Assembly: GCF_000170895.1 (NCBI RefSeq)
Contig: NZ_ABCS01000002.1
Coordinates: 1 to 64,000 of the forward strand
Length of the DNA stretch: 64,000 nucleotides
From: Plesiocystis pacifica SIR-1
GTDB lineage: Bacteria; Myxococcota_A; Polyangia; Nannocystales; Nannocystaceae
Reading direction: 5' to 3'
The notes under the pieces are model-generated. The model was not told the DNA's origin. It made no database searches and saw nothing but the letters and a program-made list of their open reading frames with translations. How positions within the stretch are numbered: position 1 is the stretch's first letter; every line of letters begins with the position of its first letter. Of this stretch, positions 26,410-37,301 are shown piece after piece. The position numbers were made by a program, and so were the translations under genes.

Positions 26410-27630
26410 ATGCCGCGCACCCTCTCGAAACTTCGACTGCTGCCCGTGGTGGCCGCGCTGCTGATGCTCGTCAGCGTCGTTGCGAACCAGACCTGGGCCT
26501 CGCCCCCCCCCGAGCACGGCGACGACGCTCCCCCGCCCGCTGAAGGGGAGCACGGTGAGCCCGCCGCCGCGGCCAGGGGCGGTCACGAGGCCCCCGCAAA
26601 GGGAGGCTACGAGGCCAGCGCCGGGGGAGCCCACGCCGCCGGGGAGCACGGCTCCGGCCCGGTGTTCGTGACCCCGCCGCACACCCCGACCAAGGTCGAG
26701 GTCGGCATGTACCTCATCAGCCTCGTCGAGGTGTCCGCGCCCAGCGAGAGCTTCCCGACCTTCAAGGCCGAGATCTTCCTCGACCTCGAGTGGCACGACC
26801 CGCGCTTGGCCTTCTCCGAGGAGAGCATCGGCACCGAGCGCGAGGTCTTCCTCGAGCACGAGGCCGAGCTCGAGCTCGAGCGCATCTGGTGGCCCGACAT
26901 CGAATTCGAGAACGAGCAGGGCGAGCGCCACACCGAGAGCCGCGAGCTGGTCATCCACCACGACGGCCACGTCGAGTACAGCGAGCGCTTCCAGGGCGTG
27001 TTCACCGTCGACATGGAGCTGATCAAGTTCCCCTTCGACCACCAGAACCTGACCATCCACGCCGAGTCCTTCTCCTGGGACGACCGCTACGTGGTGTTCG
27101 AGCCCCTGCCCGAGAAGACCGGCTTCAACGAAGACTTCAAGACCCTCGAGTGGACCCTCCACGACGTGCACACCGAGGTCCACGCGAAGAAGGAGGTCCG
27201 CTCGGACGAGGCCTTCTCCGAGTACGTCTACTCCGTCAACGTCGACCGCGACCCGGGCTACTACCTCTACAAGATCGTCATCCCCCTGCTGATCATCGTG
27301 GCCTTCAACTGGGCGACCTTCTGGATGCCCGGCGAGCCCGCCTCGGTCCGCATGGAGCGGACCGTCATCGCCCTGCTGACCGTCGTCGCCTTCCACCAGG
27401 TCGTCGCCACCAACCTCCCGCGCATCGGCTACCTGACCTTCATGGACGGCATCGTCTACGTGGCCTTCGCGTCCGTGGGCCTGACCATGCTGTCGACCAT
27501 CTGGGCCCAGCGCCAGGAGTACCTCGGCAAGGAGGAGAACGTCGCCAAGCTCGACCAGATCGGCAAGGTCGCGTTCCCGGTCATCTTCCTGCTCGCGGTG
27601 CTGATCCTCTACCTCGTCTATCACACCTAG
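26410..27630 (+). CDS. Bacterial pentameric ligand-gated ion channel (Cys-loop receptor family)
   Basis: 406 residues from ATG 26410. A signal peptide is followed by a ~55-residue Gly/Ala/His/Glu-rich linker. The extracellular beta-sandwich has the hallmark FPFDHQNLTIHAESFSW (Pro-loop without the Cys pair) and IWWPDIEFENEQGE. Four membrane helices start at YYLYKIVIPLLIIVAFNWATFW, with VRMERTVIALLTVVAFHQVV as the pore-lining second helix. Prokaryotic members such as GLIC and ELIC are proton- or amine-gated cation channels. The pore helix begins with a charged RMER segment; selectivity is not assigned. A family-2 repeat follows its stop directly. Confidence 0.93.
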   Translation: MPRTLSKLRLLPVVAALLMLVSVVANQTWASPPPEHGDDAPPPAEGEHGEPAAAARGGHEAPAKGGYEASAGGAHAAGEHGSGPVFVTPPHTPTKVEVGMYLISLVEVSAPSESFPTFKAEIFLDLEWHDPRLAFSEESIGTEREVFLEHEAELELERIWWPDIEFENEQGERHTESRELVIHHDGHVEYSERFQGVFTVDMELIKFPFDHQNLTIHAESFSWDDRYVVFEPLPEKTGFNEDFKTLEWTLHDVHTEVHAKKEVRSDEAFSEYVYSVNVDRDPGYYLYKIVIPLLIIVAFNWATFWMPGEPASVRMERTVIALLTVVAFHQVVATNLPRIGYLTFMDGIVYVAFASVGLTMLSTIWAQRQEYLGKEENVAKLDQIGKVAFPVIFLLAVLILYLVYHT

Positions 27631-27758
27631 AGGCCCCCACGGGCGCCCTCTCACCGGGGGCGCTTCGTCGCTCCGCTCCTCCGCTTTGGCCGGTGGGCAA
27701 TGGCGTTCGTGCCCGCGACAGGGCGTGTGGTCGCCCCCATTCTGGGGGCGTTTTGTTT
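27631..27758 (+). repeat. Family-2 structured repeat, copy 3
   Basis: Begins right after the channel stop codon. Hairpins in order: GGCCCCC region pairing with GGGGGC, GCCC-GCGACA-GGGC, and GCCCCC-ATTCT-GGGGGC. The core CGCTTCGTCGCTCCGCTCCT, CCGCTTTGGC and GGTGGGCAATGG is conserved with copies 1 and 2. This copy lacks the final GATTC-TTGAC-GTCTCTGAG tail and ends instead in a U-tract. Confidence 0.88.
27733..27758 (+). terminator. Rho-independent terminator inside family-2 copy 3
   Basis: GCCCCC-ATTCT-GGGGGC followed by GTTTTGTTT, about 100 bp past the channel stop. It should terminate the channel transcript. Confidence 0.8.
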
Positions 27759-27832
27759 GGTTGAGGCGTCCTTCGTCCGCGAGTATTCGCTGGTGGGTGA
27801 ACGTCAGCGAGCGAGCGAACGGCGGTCCTCGC

Positions 27833-28816
27833 TCAGAGCAGGCCGTAGTCGTGGATGACGCGGTACACCGACTCGCACGGTCGGCACAGCGCCGAGGGTA
27901 GGCCCGAGTTGCGCCGGGTCCGGCCCGAGACCGCCTTGAACACCGGCCCGCTCTCGTCCTCGTCGCACTGGATGCACGCGTTGAGGGAGCCGTCGGGGAG
28001 GTGGTTGGGGCTCTCGAGGGCCTCGATGCACACGTCGAAGCAGGCCTCGCGGGTGTTGACGGTGTTGTAGTACCAGATCTGGGCGCAGGGCTCGTCGAAG
28101 CCCAGATCCATCAAGCACTGGATGTTCGCCTCCTCGCCCTGGACGATGCCGTCGAGGCCACACTGGCGCACCGGCTCGGTCAGGTCGGGCATGCGCATGT
28201 AGACGGCGAGGTTGGCCAGCGACGAGCACTGGCCGCAGGCGCCCCGGTGGGTCACGTGGGCCCCGTCCGCGGCCGCGCTGGCCTCGTCGGCGTAGGTCGC
28301 CATGGCGTAGCTGTCCGCGCCCAGGACCACGCCGCACACCGAGTCCGGGTCGGGGCTGGGCTGGGGGTCGAGGTCGTAGGGGTCGCCGTCGAGGAGCGCG
28401 GGCGTATTGGTCAGGGTCAGCGCGTCGAGCTGAGCGATGAAGGCCTCCTCGTAGCTCGGCGGCGCCCAGTCCCCGCCCGCGCAGGCGCAGCTGGGCTGGC
28501 ACTGGTCCGAGCCCAGGCCGGTGTTGGCCGAGGGCGCGCCGAACAGCGGGGCCGAGTCGCCCGGCTCGCAGGGCGCAGGATCGGGGTTCGGCGCCCCGCC
28601 GTCTTCGGAGCCGTCCGAGCCTTCCGTCGCGTCCGCGCTTCCGGCCGTGTCCTCGGCGCTGCTCGTGCCCTCGCTGGTCGACTCCGCGGCCTCGTCACCG
28701 CCGCCGTCGTCCCCGGTGCAGGCGGCGACGCAGGTCAGCGCCGTCAGCACAGCCAGGGCGATCGTCGAGGTCTTCGAGGTCGGGGCGAAGGGGCGATTCA
28801 GGTCTCGCGGAGTCAT
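27833..28816 (-). CDS. Cys-rich lipoprotein, function unknown
   Basis: 327 residues. A signal peptide ends LTCVAAC (lipobox), followed by a long Ser/Thr/Glu/Gly/Asp linker to about residue 75, a style common in this window. The mature part has at least 14 cysteines, spaced as in GACGQCSSLANLAVYMRMPD, CLMDLGFDEPCAQIWYYNT and ACIQCDEDESGPVF, and should be a disulfide-rich surface protein. I know no named domain. It is divergent from the TPR gene. Confidence 0.8.
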   Translation of the reverse strand: MTPRDLNRPFAPTSKTSTIALAVLTALTCVAACTGDDGGGDEAAESTSEGTSSAEDTAGSADATEGSDGSEDGGAPNPDPAPCEPGDSAPLFGAPSANTGLGSDQCQPSCACAGGDWAPPSYEEAFIAQLDALTLTNTPALLDGDPYDLDPQPSPDPDSVCGVVLGADSYAMATYADEASAAADGAHVTHRGACGQCSSLANLAVYMRMPDLTEPVRQCGLDGIVQGEEANIQCLMDLGFDEPCAQIWYYNTVNTREACFDVCIEALESPNHLPDGSLNACIQCDEDESGPVFKAVSGRTRRNSGLPSALCRPCESVYRVIHDYGLL

Positions 28817-28930
28817 TGATCAAACCAGTCCCCGCAGGGCCGCGGGGGCCCGATTAGCCCGGCTTTCGCCCCCTGTGTCAAGACGAGCGCCCTGAACCGA
28901 CTTCGCGCGCAGACCCCCGCAGGAGCCAGT

Positions 28931-29842
28931 ATGATGGCTCCGATGTCCACGGAGCTCGCCCGCCGCGCCCCGGCGCCCCTGGTGAACGCGCGCTCCAATC
29001 ACCCGCAGATCAAGTCGCCGCGGCGCAAGTTCATGGAGACCTTCGGGATCGCGATCGGGGCCCAGGCCGTGCTCACCCTGCCGATCTTCCTCGGCGTCGA
29101 GCCCCTGGCCATCGTCGCCGTCACCTTCGGCGCGTTCGCGCTGTGGGCCCGCCTGAGCCGCAAGAACGTCCGCAAGCAGATCTCGGCCATCGATCGCGGA
29201 CGCGAGCTGCTCGAGCAGGGCAGCCTCGGCCAAGCGGCGCAGGTCCTCGACGAGGCCCTCGAGCTGCGCCCCCGCCACGTCGGCGCGCGCTTGCAGCTGG
29301 CCCACCACCGCGCCCTCGTCAGCCTGCTCGCGGGCGACTTCCCCGACGCCCGGGCGCGCTACGCCGACATCCTCCGCTCCAACTGGCTGATCAAGCGCCG
29401 CATGCTCCACAACATGGCGCCGGTGGTCTACTCCGCCGCGTCCATGGCCGCGGCCCTCGACGGCGACCTCGGCGAGGCCGCCAAGCTCCAGGCCGAGGGC
29501 AAGGTCCAGAGCACCAACCTGGCCCGCTACTGGTACGTCACCGACGCGGTCATCCTCGCCCGGCGCGGCCACTTCGAGGGCCTGCTGCGCGAGCTCGAGC
29601 TCCACCGCGAGGCCGCCGAGGGCACGATCACCGGCGTGGCCCTGCGCCGCCTGCAGCTGCTCGAGGCCTACGCCACCCACGAGCTGGCCAAGGGCGAGGA
29701 CGAGTACCGCGGGCTGCACTCGGGCACGGACATCGCCGCCATGCTCCACGGCATCCGCCCCGGTCGCCTCGACAGCCTGGCCACCAAATGGCCCGAGCTG
29801 CGCGAGTTCATGGCCGCCTACCGCCTGCTCGCCAGCGCGTGA
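28931..29842 (+). CDS. Membrane-associated TPR-like protein
   Basis: 303 residues from ATG 28931, preceded by AGGAG at ideal spacing. One or two hydrophobic helices (about 35-75: FGIAIGAQAVLTLPIFLGVEP, LAIVAVTFGAFALWARL) precede a cytoplasmic helical-repeat region with TPR features (GRELLEQGSLGQAAQVLDEA, RALVSLLAGDFPDARARYAD). Function unknown; such proteins usually form scaffolds. The tRNA gene starts 47 bp after its stop. Confidence 0.75.
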   Translation: MMAPMSTELARRAPAPLVNARSNHPQIKSPRRKFMETFGIAIGAQAVLTLPIFLGVEPLAIVAVTFGAFALWARLSRKNVRKQISAIDRGRELLEQGSLGQAAQVLDEALELRPRHVGARLQLAHHRALVSLLAGDFPDARARYADILRSNWLIKRRMLHNMAPVVYSAASMAAALDGDLGEAAKLQAEGKVQSTNLARYWYVTDAVILARRGHFEGLLRELELHREAAEGTITGVALRRLQLLEAYATHELAKGEDEYRGLHSGTDIAAMLHGIRPGRLDSLATKWPELREFMAAYRLLASA

Positions 29843-29889
29843 GCTCGAGCCCTTCGACGCGGCGCCCGAGCTGCCCCATACTGATCGGC

Positions 29890-29964
29890 GGCGGGCGTAG
29901 CACAGCTGGAAGATGCGCCGAATTCCAAACTCGGAGGACGTCGGTTCGAATCCGACCCCCGCCA
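29890..29964 (+). tRNA. Atypical tRNA, probably tRNA-Trp (CCA)
   Basis: A 75-nt cloverleaf. The T arm is perfect (GTCGG-TTCGAAT-CCGAC), and the acceptor arm pairs GGCGGG with CCCGCC. The anticodon stem CCGAA/CTCGG closes a loop TTCCAAA whose middle triplet is CCA. Irregularities are a C·C at 7-66, an A·C at the base of the anticodon loop, a C·A in the D stem and one extra base between acceptor and D stem. A shifted reading would give TCC (Gly) but breaks the anticodon stem. It could be a real but divergent tRNA or a decaying copy. CCA is not encoded. Confidence 0.65.
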
Positions 29965-29980
29965 CCTTCCGACGAGCGAC

Positions 29981-30814
29981 ATGTCCCGGCTCCACCCGCC
30001 CCTGGAATTCCCGCTCCCGACGCAGCACCTCGAGCTCGTCGACCGTCGGCGCGGTCCTCGGGTCGTCACGCTCGTCTTGTCGCGGGATGAGCTGACCCGG
30101 CGCTACGGGCCCGCCGACGGACCCTGGAAGACCCAGCGCCTGCTCCACGACAGCCCCGAGCAGGCCTACCGCGCTGCGTCGGCGCAGGCGAGTCGGCTGC
30201 GCAGCCGCGGATACACCCTGGGCGAGCGCGAGCCAAGGCTCGAGGCCGCGATCGCGGCCAAGCCCGACGACCCCGCGCCCTACCACGTCTACGCCGACTG
30301 GTTCGCCGCCCGCGGGGACCCCCTCGGCGAGTTCATCCAGGTGTCCACCGCCCTCGACGCCCGCCCCGACGACCCCCGGCTGACCGCCCGCGAGCGCCGG
30401 CTGGTCGCCGCCAACAGCCTCCGGCTGACCCGCCCCCACTGGATCCGCGGCTGCGTCGAGGACATCCACGTGACGCCGCTGCACTGGCGCTACGGCTTCA
30501 TCGAGGGCGTGAGCACGCGGGAGACTGGCTACGACCAGAGCATGGCGGTCGGCGAGAGCCGGCAGCTCCCCTTCCGGCCCACGCCGCGGCAACCCGCCCG
30601 CTTTCCTCGGACCTGGCCCGTCGGCTACGAGCTCGTCGAGCTCCTCGACAACGTCCGCCGCCACCCCATGGGCATCTTCGTTCGCCGCCTGTATACGCGC
30701 GAGGGCTGCTACGCCCTTCGCCACGCCACGCCCGCGCCTTTGCGACCCGAGCCGACTCCCGAGCAGCCCTACCCCATCACGCCCTCGCCGTGGCGAGTGA
30801 CGCGGCTGCGCTGA
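29981..30814 (+). CDS. WGR-like / TIGR02996 repeat-companion domain protein
   Basis: 277 residues. The N-terminal 85 residues resemble a WGR domain (WKTQRLLHDSPEQAYRAA then RLRSRGYTLGE). After it comes a clear TIGR02996 repeat-companion segment, LEAAIAAKPDDPAPYHVYAD followed by WFAARGDPLGEFIQV. In myxobacteria and planctomycetes that segment normally precedes leucine-rich-like repeats; here the C-terminus (about residues 145-277) is short and lacks them, so it may be a shortened paralogue. It starts 17 bp after the tRNA. A family-1 array follows its stop. Confidence 0.75.
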   Translation: MSRLHPPLEFPLPTQHLELVDRRRGPRVVTLVLSRDELTRRYGPADGPWKTQRLLHDSPEQAYRAASAQASRLRSRGYTLGEREPRLEAAIAAKPDDPAPYHVYADWFAARGDPLGEFIQVSTALDARPDDPRLTARERRLVAANSLRLTRPHWIRGCVEDIHVTPLHWRYGFIEGVSTRETGYDQSMAVGESRQLPFRPTPRQPARFPRTWPVGYELVELLDNVRRHPMGIFVRRLYTREGCYALRHATPAPLRPEPTPEQPYPITPSPWRVTRLR

Positions 30815-30830
30815 CCGATCAGGGACTGTG

Positions 30831-31077
30831 AAGTTTTCACAGTCCCTGTCTATTTAGCCGTCGTGGACGACGCCACGCCCTCCCTGCCCCACGTCCACGA
30901 CTCAGAGGGTCGGCCAAAACGAGTTTTGCCCGACCCTCTGTCTAGTTTAGCCGTCGTGGACGACGCCACGCCCTCCCTGCCCCACGTCCACGACTCAGGG
31001 ACTGTGAACTTTTCACAGTCCCTGACTATTTGGCCGTCGTGGACGACGCCACGCCCTCCCTGCCCCACGTCCACGAC

Positions 31078-31080
<3 letters not shown>
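30831..31080 (+). repeat. Family-1 double-hairpin repeat, array F (3 units)
   Basis: Three units between convergent genes; the last TCA is the reverse complement of the kinase stop codon. Units one and three carry GGGACTGTGAA/TTCACAGTCCC. The middle unit carries a quite different small hairpin, AGAGGGTCGGCCAAAAC/GTTTTGCCCGACCCTCT, so sequence differs while structure is kept. The third unit has GGCC instead of TAGCC before the long stem. Confidence 0.95.
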
Positions 31081-34032
<2,952 letters not shown>

Positions 34033-34061
34033 CGCGGCCAGGGATGGGGGAGATCGGGGAC

Positions 34062-34616
34062 TCAACCGGGGCAGGTGAGCACGGGCTTGAGCACGGCCGC
34101 GCGCCCCGAGGGCGGCAAGACCACGGGCTCGCTCTCCCCAAAGGGATAGTCCCAAGCCTCGCCGGCGCTGGGGGAGAGGATGGGGTCGAGCCAGTAGGGC
34201 TTCCCGACGTCGAGCTTGAAGGTGGCCGTGTGATCCTCGTCCGGGGCGAGGGTGTCGACGAGGACCCACTCGTCCCCCTCGCGGCTCCACACGTCGAGGA
34301 GGTCGGCGCTCCCGCGAAAGCCCACTTCGAAGCTCATCGTCGCCAGCGGCGTGGCGTCCCCGGCCAGCTGGGGGAAGTCCGTGCGGGAGCCAGCCTTGAT
34401 CAGGTCCCAGGTGCTGAGGCTGCGCTCGAGCTCGACGGAGTAGACGGCGCCGTCCTCGGTGATCCACAGCCGGCCGTGGGTGCCCAGGACATCGCAGGAG
34501 GCGGCGAAGTCGACCAGATCACCGAAGTCGGCGGCGTCGAGATCAGCCGGGCCGCACGACGACGGGGCGGCCGAGAGGAGAGCGAAGAAGTGGATGAGCA
34601 GCTGTGCGGTCAACAT
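34062..34616 (-). CDS. Secreted hypothetical protein between sigma factor and kinase
   Basis: 184 residues from ATG 34616. The N-terminal signal (LLIHFFALLSAAPSSC) suggests export, possibly as a lipoprotein. The mature part is beta-rich with two Cys and contains RLWITEDGAVYSVELERS and WSREGDEWVLVDTLAPDEDH. No family recognised. It starts 128 bp after the ECF sigma gene and ends 29 bp before the kinase start, so all three are likely one transcript. Confidence 0.7.
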   Translation of the reverse strand: MLTAQLLIHFFALLSAAPSSCGPADLDAADFGDLVDFAASCDVLGTHGRLWITEDGAVYSVELERSLSTWDLIKAGSRTDFPQLAGDATPLATMSFEVGFRGSADLLDVWSREGDEWVLVDTLAPDEDHTATFKLDVGKPYWLDPILSPSAGEAWDYPFGESEPVVLPPSGRAAVLKPVLTCPG

Positions 34617-34743
34617 GACAGGCCTGTGCGTTACGAGTGCCCTGAATCCGAGGATCGATCTCGCCGCGGATCGGGCTCCCCCTACCAGTCTGTCTCCGGG
34701 CCCGGGCGTCCACGGCTGGGGGCCCGAGCGCGCTTGGGGATGC

Positions 34744-35394
34744 TCACAGAATCTCGCGCACCCGGGCGGCCCAGGTCTCGAGGCCCGACAGGGTGCTGTC
34801 GCGCTCGGCCGCCGAGGCCGGGAGCTTGGTGATCGCGGCCTCGAGCAGCTGGCGGGCCTTGCCCAGGCGGCTGCGCATGGCCGAGGCCGAGACCCCAAAC
34901 ACGTCGGCGATGTCCTTGGCCTTGAGCCCCTCCCAATAAAACAGCTCGAGGGCCAGCTGGTGCTCCACGGGGATGCGCCGCAGGCCCTCGAGGAGCAGCT
35001 GGTGCTCGCGCTTGCGGGCGAGCACGCTGGACGGACCCGGCTCGACCTCGACCAGCGACTGCCGCTGGGAGTCAAAGGCGACCCCGCGGTTCCGGGCCCG
35101 GGCGTGGAGGTGGTCGATGAGCTTGAAGCGCGCGATGCCGAGGATGTAGGCGCGCAAGCTCGAGCCCTCGCGGATCCGGTCTTTGCTCTCGACCACCGCG
35201 AGGAAGGTCTGCTGCGTGAGCTCTTCCGCCTCCTGGGGCACCTTGGTCTGAAACAGGCGATAGACCGTGGGGCTGTGCTGGTCGTAGAGCGCAGCGCCTG
35301 CTCGGTTGTCGCCGCTTCGCCACTGACGCAGGAGCTCGGCATCCCGGAGCTGCTGTGGCGAGGGAGCGGGGCGTTCGTTCGAGCTCACGCGCAC
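34744..35394 (-). CDS. ECF-type RNA polymerase sigma factor
   Basis: 216 residues. Region 2 is DQHSPTVYRLFQTKVPQEAE, then ELTQQTFLAVVESKDRIREG and ILGIARFKLIDHLHARAR; region 4 is LRRIPVEHQLALELFYWEG, then LKAKDIADVFGVSASAMRSR. No anti-sigma gene with a recognisable zinc or membrane anti-sigma domain is adjacent. The next genes in its direction encode a secreted protein and a TPR kinase. Control of the sigma factor by that kinase, as in other ECF-kinase pairs of myxobacteria, is inference. Confidence 0.93.
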   Translation of the reverse strand: MRVSSNERPAPSPQQLRDAELLRQWRSGDNRAGAALYDQHSPTVYRLFQTKVPQEAEELTQQTFLAVVESKDRIREGSSLRAYILGIARFKLIDHLHARARNRGVAFDSQRQSLVEVEPGPSSVLARKREHQLLLEGLRRIPVEHQLALELFYWEGLKAKDIADVFGVSASAMRSRLGKARQLLEAAITKLPASAAERDSTLSGLETWAARVREIL

Positions 35395-35483
35395 ATGGTA
35401 CCCGGCCTCGAAAAGGCCATGGACGCGCCGGGCTGGGGCCCCGACGACCTCGGGACCGGTCAGGGGCTGCGCCGCTCGAGGGC

Positions 35484-35523
35484 CCCGGAGTCGACCTCGC
35501 CCGCGAGCGAGGCCGACTCCGGG
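35484..35523. terminator. Strong GC hairpin after the DCC/Cys-rich gene
   Basis: CCCGGAGTCG pairs with CGACTCCGGG, with an inner stem CCTCGC/GCGAGG. It lies 28 bp past the minus-strand stop at 35551. There is no U-tract on either strand, so it may be a processing or Rho-type 3' end rather than an intrinsic terminator. The region 35395-35550 shows no gene. Confidence 0.4.
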
Positions 35524-35550
35524 CAGCAGGTCATCCGCCTGGCGAGGCGG

Positions 35551-36459
35551 TCAACACAGGCCGCAGGGTCCCCACCAGCTGACCTGGCAGTTGATGCAGG
35601 TCTTGCTCTGGGTGAGCCCTCCCAAACAGCAGTAGCACAGCTCCTCGGTGGGACGCTTCGATGAGCCGCCGCAGCTGCGGCACTTCGAGCGCACCTCCCA
35701 GCCGCAGCCCGAGGTGCTCGCGTTCTCCGGTCGGGGCACGAAGGTCCCGCCTTCGCCCAGCTCCACGCCCTCGCCGTTGACCGAGAGAGCCAGGAGGCGG
35801 GCGCCCTGGTCGTCCGCTTCGAGGTAGTAGGCCTTGCTGGCGACGGCGGCACCCGCTCGCTCGTAGTAGACCACCTTGCCCCCAGAGCGGGTGGCGAACT
35901 CGACGACGCGCTCCTCGGTACCGTCGCTCAGGAGGGCGCGGTAGGCCGCGACGGGGGTCGCTGCGAACTCGGCCCGCTCGCCAACGTGAGCGAGATCGGC
36001 GCTCGCCAGGGCGCGGGCGACGTGGCCTTCGGTCTCGCCCGCAGACAGGGGGATCCTGTCGCCGGTGGCGCGGGCGACGTGGCTTGCCCGACCGCGAGCG
36101 AGGGCCTCGCGCGGCCACAGGGCGACCGCCGCGGCCAGACCGACGGCGCCCCGAAGCACCTGCCGACGGTCGGGGTCGACGCGGGCACGAGACACGATCT
36201 GGGCCACGCGCCAGGCTTTCTTGGGTCCGAGGCCGACGAGCAGGCGCCGACGCATGGCGAAGCCGGCGTAGCGGCGCACCTCGTCTCCGTCCACCTCCAA
36301 GAGCGCGGGCTCCCAGGGCCAATCCGGTTGGAGCAGGGCCTGGATATCGGGGTCGTCGAGAGAACGGGCCTCCAGCCAGCCTCCGCTTTCGCCCTCGACC
36401 TCCTCGGCCAGGCCCGTGCACAGCACACATTCACCATCGAATAGTAAGTAGCGTTTCAT
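35551..36459 (-). CDS. DCC-type thiol oxidoreductase domain fused to a Cys-rich C-terminus
   Basis: 302 residues. The first ~100 residues resemble the DCC family (LFDGECVLCTG, with the DxxCxxC-like motif). Residues 96-118 (DRRQVLRGAVGLAAAVALW) look like an internal Tat-type or membrane segment, although the gene start is well placed before the DCC domain. The C-terminal 50 residues hold ten cysteines (SGCGWEVRSKCRSCGG, LCYCCLGG, CINCQVSW, GPCGLC), suggesting metal binding or disulfides. I do not know this combination; it could be an unusual exported redox or metal protein. Confidence 0.7.
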   Translation of the reverse strand: MKRYLLFDGECVLCTGLAEEVEGESGGWLEARSLDDPDIQALLQPDWPWEPALLEVDGDEVRRYAGFAMRRRLLVGLGPKKAWRVAQIVSRARVDPDRRQVLRGAVGLAAAVALWPREALARGRASHVARATGDRIPLSAGETEGHVARALASADLAHVGERAEFAATPVAAYRALLSDGTEERVVEFATRSGGKVVYYERAGAAVASKAYYLEADDQGARLLALSVNGEGVELGEGGTFVPRPENASTSGCGWEVRSKCRSCGGSSKRPTEELCYCCLGGLTQSKTCINCQVSWWGPCGLC

Positions 36460-36551
36460 GGTGGTCTTCCCTTGCCTTGGAAGTCTGGGCAGGCCGCGTT
36501 TCGTCCAAGGGAGTCGACGAGTTTTTTTGCTTCACCGTCGCCTCGGGCGTG

Positions 36552-36570
36552 GGGGACACGGCGTGTCCCC
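36552..36570. terminator. Perfect 8-bp hairpin between methyltransferase and DCC genes
   Basis: GGGGACAC-GGC-GTGTCCCC. It lies 44 bp past the stop of the methyltransferase gene on the minus strand. No U-tract follows; terminator use is inferred from position. Confidence 0.35.
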
Positions 36571-36613
36571 AGCCCGGGAGCCGACTCGGGTGGCGCACCA
36601 AAGCAGGCGGCGA

Positions 36614-37270
36614 TCAGCGTGCGCGCCACACCGTGGCGAGCCACGGCTGATCTTCGCGCCGTCGCCCCGTCGGTCGGTAGTAGTGCTCGATGCGCTCGAA
36701 GCCGGCCGCCATGGCGAACATGCTCCACGTCTTCAAGGTCAGGTAGGAGCCGTAGCGCAGCCCCTGCTGGCCCTCGACGTCGGGGCCCCGGGGGTTGCTG
36801 CAAAACAGCACGCCGCCCGTCACCAGGGCGCGGCGAAGGTCCCCGAGCACCCGGCCGAGCTCCTGCGTGGGCACGTGGAAGAGCACCGCGTTGGCGAAGA
36901 TGCCGTCGAAGCGCTCGGCGGGCAGGTCGAGGGCGAGGAAGTCCTGATGCCAGACCTCGCACCCGGTCGCGGCCCGAGCCATGGTCACGAACGCGGCCGC
37001 GCCGTCGAGGCCGACCGGGTCGTGCCCGCGCGCGCGGAAGGTCGCGAGGTCGCGCCCCGGCCCGCAGCCCAGGTCGAGGATGCGCTGGGGCGCCGGCCCG
37101 GGCAGGTGGCGGAGCAGGGCGTCCACGTTCTGCGAGACGTCGTGGTCCTTGGTCCCCTCGCGGAAGTCCTCGGCGCGCTGCTGGTAGTGGGACACGGTCG
37201 AGCGCGCGGCGTCGGACAGCTCCTCAGGCGTGAGGCGAGCGAGCGGGCGGGGCGGCTGCAACTGCGTCAT
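36614..37270 (-). CDS. Class I SAM-dependent methyltransferase
   Basis: 218 residues. Motif I is ILDLGCGPGRDLATF near residue 65, then DPVGLDGAAAFVTMAR, FDGIFANAVLFHVP and RRALVTGGVLFCSNPRG, the usual order in small-molecule methyltransferases of the UbiE/BioC type. The N-terminus has STVSHYQQRAEDFREGTKDH, as in methyltransferases acting on small or lipid substrates. Substrate is unknown. It is transcribed in the same direction as its neighbours, with 31 bp to the lipoprotein upstream. Confidence 0.88.
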   Translation of the reverse strand: MTQLQPPRPLARLTPEELSDAARSTVSHYQQRAEDFREGTKDHDVSQNVDALLRHLPGPAPQRILDLGCGPGRDLATFRARGHDPVGLDGAAAFVTMARAATGCEVWHQDFLALDLPAERFDGIFANAVLFHVPTQELGRVLGDLRRALVTGGVLFCSNPRGPDVEGQQGLRYGSYLTLKTWSMFAMAAGFERIEHYYRPTGRRREDQPWLATVWRAR

Positions 37271-37301
37271 CTGCGTGGAGCCTAGCGCACGCCAGAGCTC
37301 C

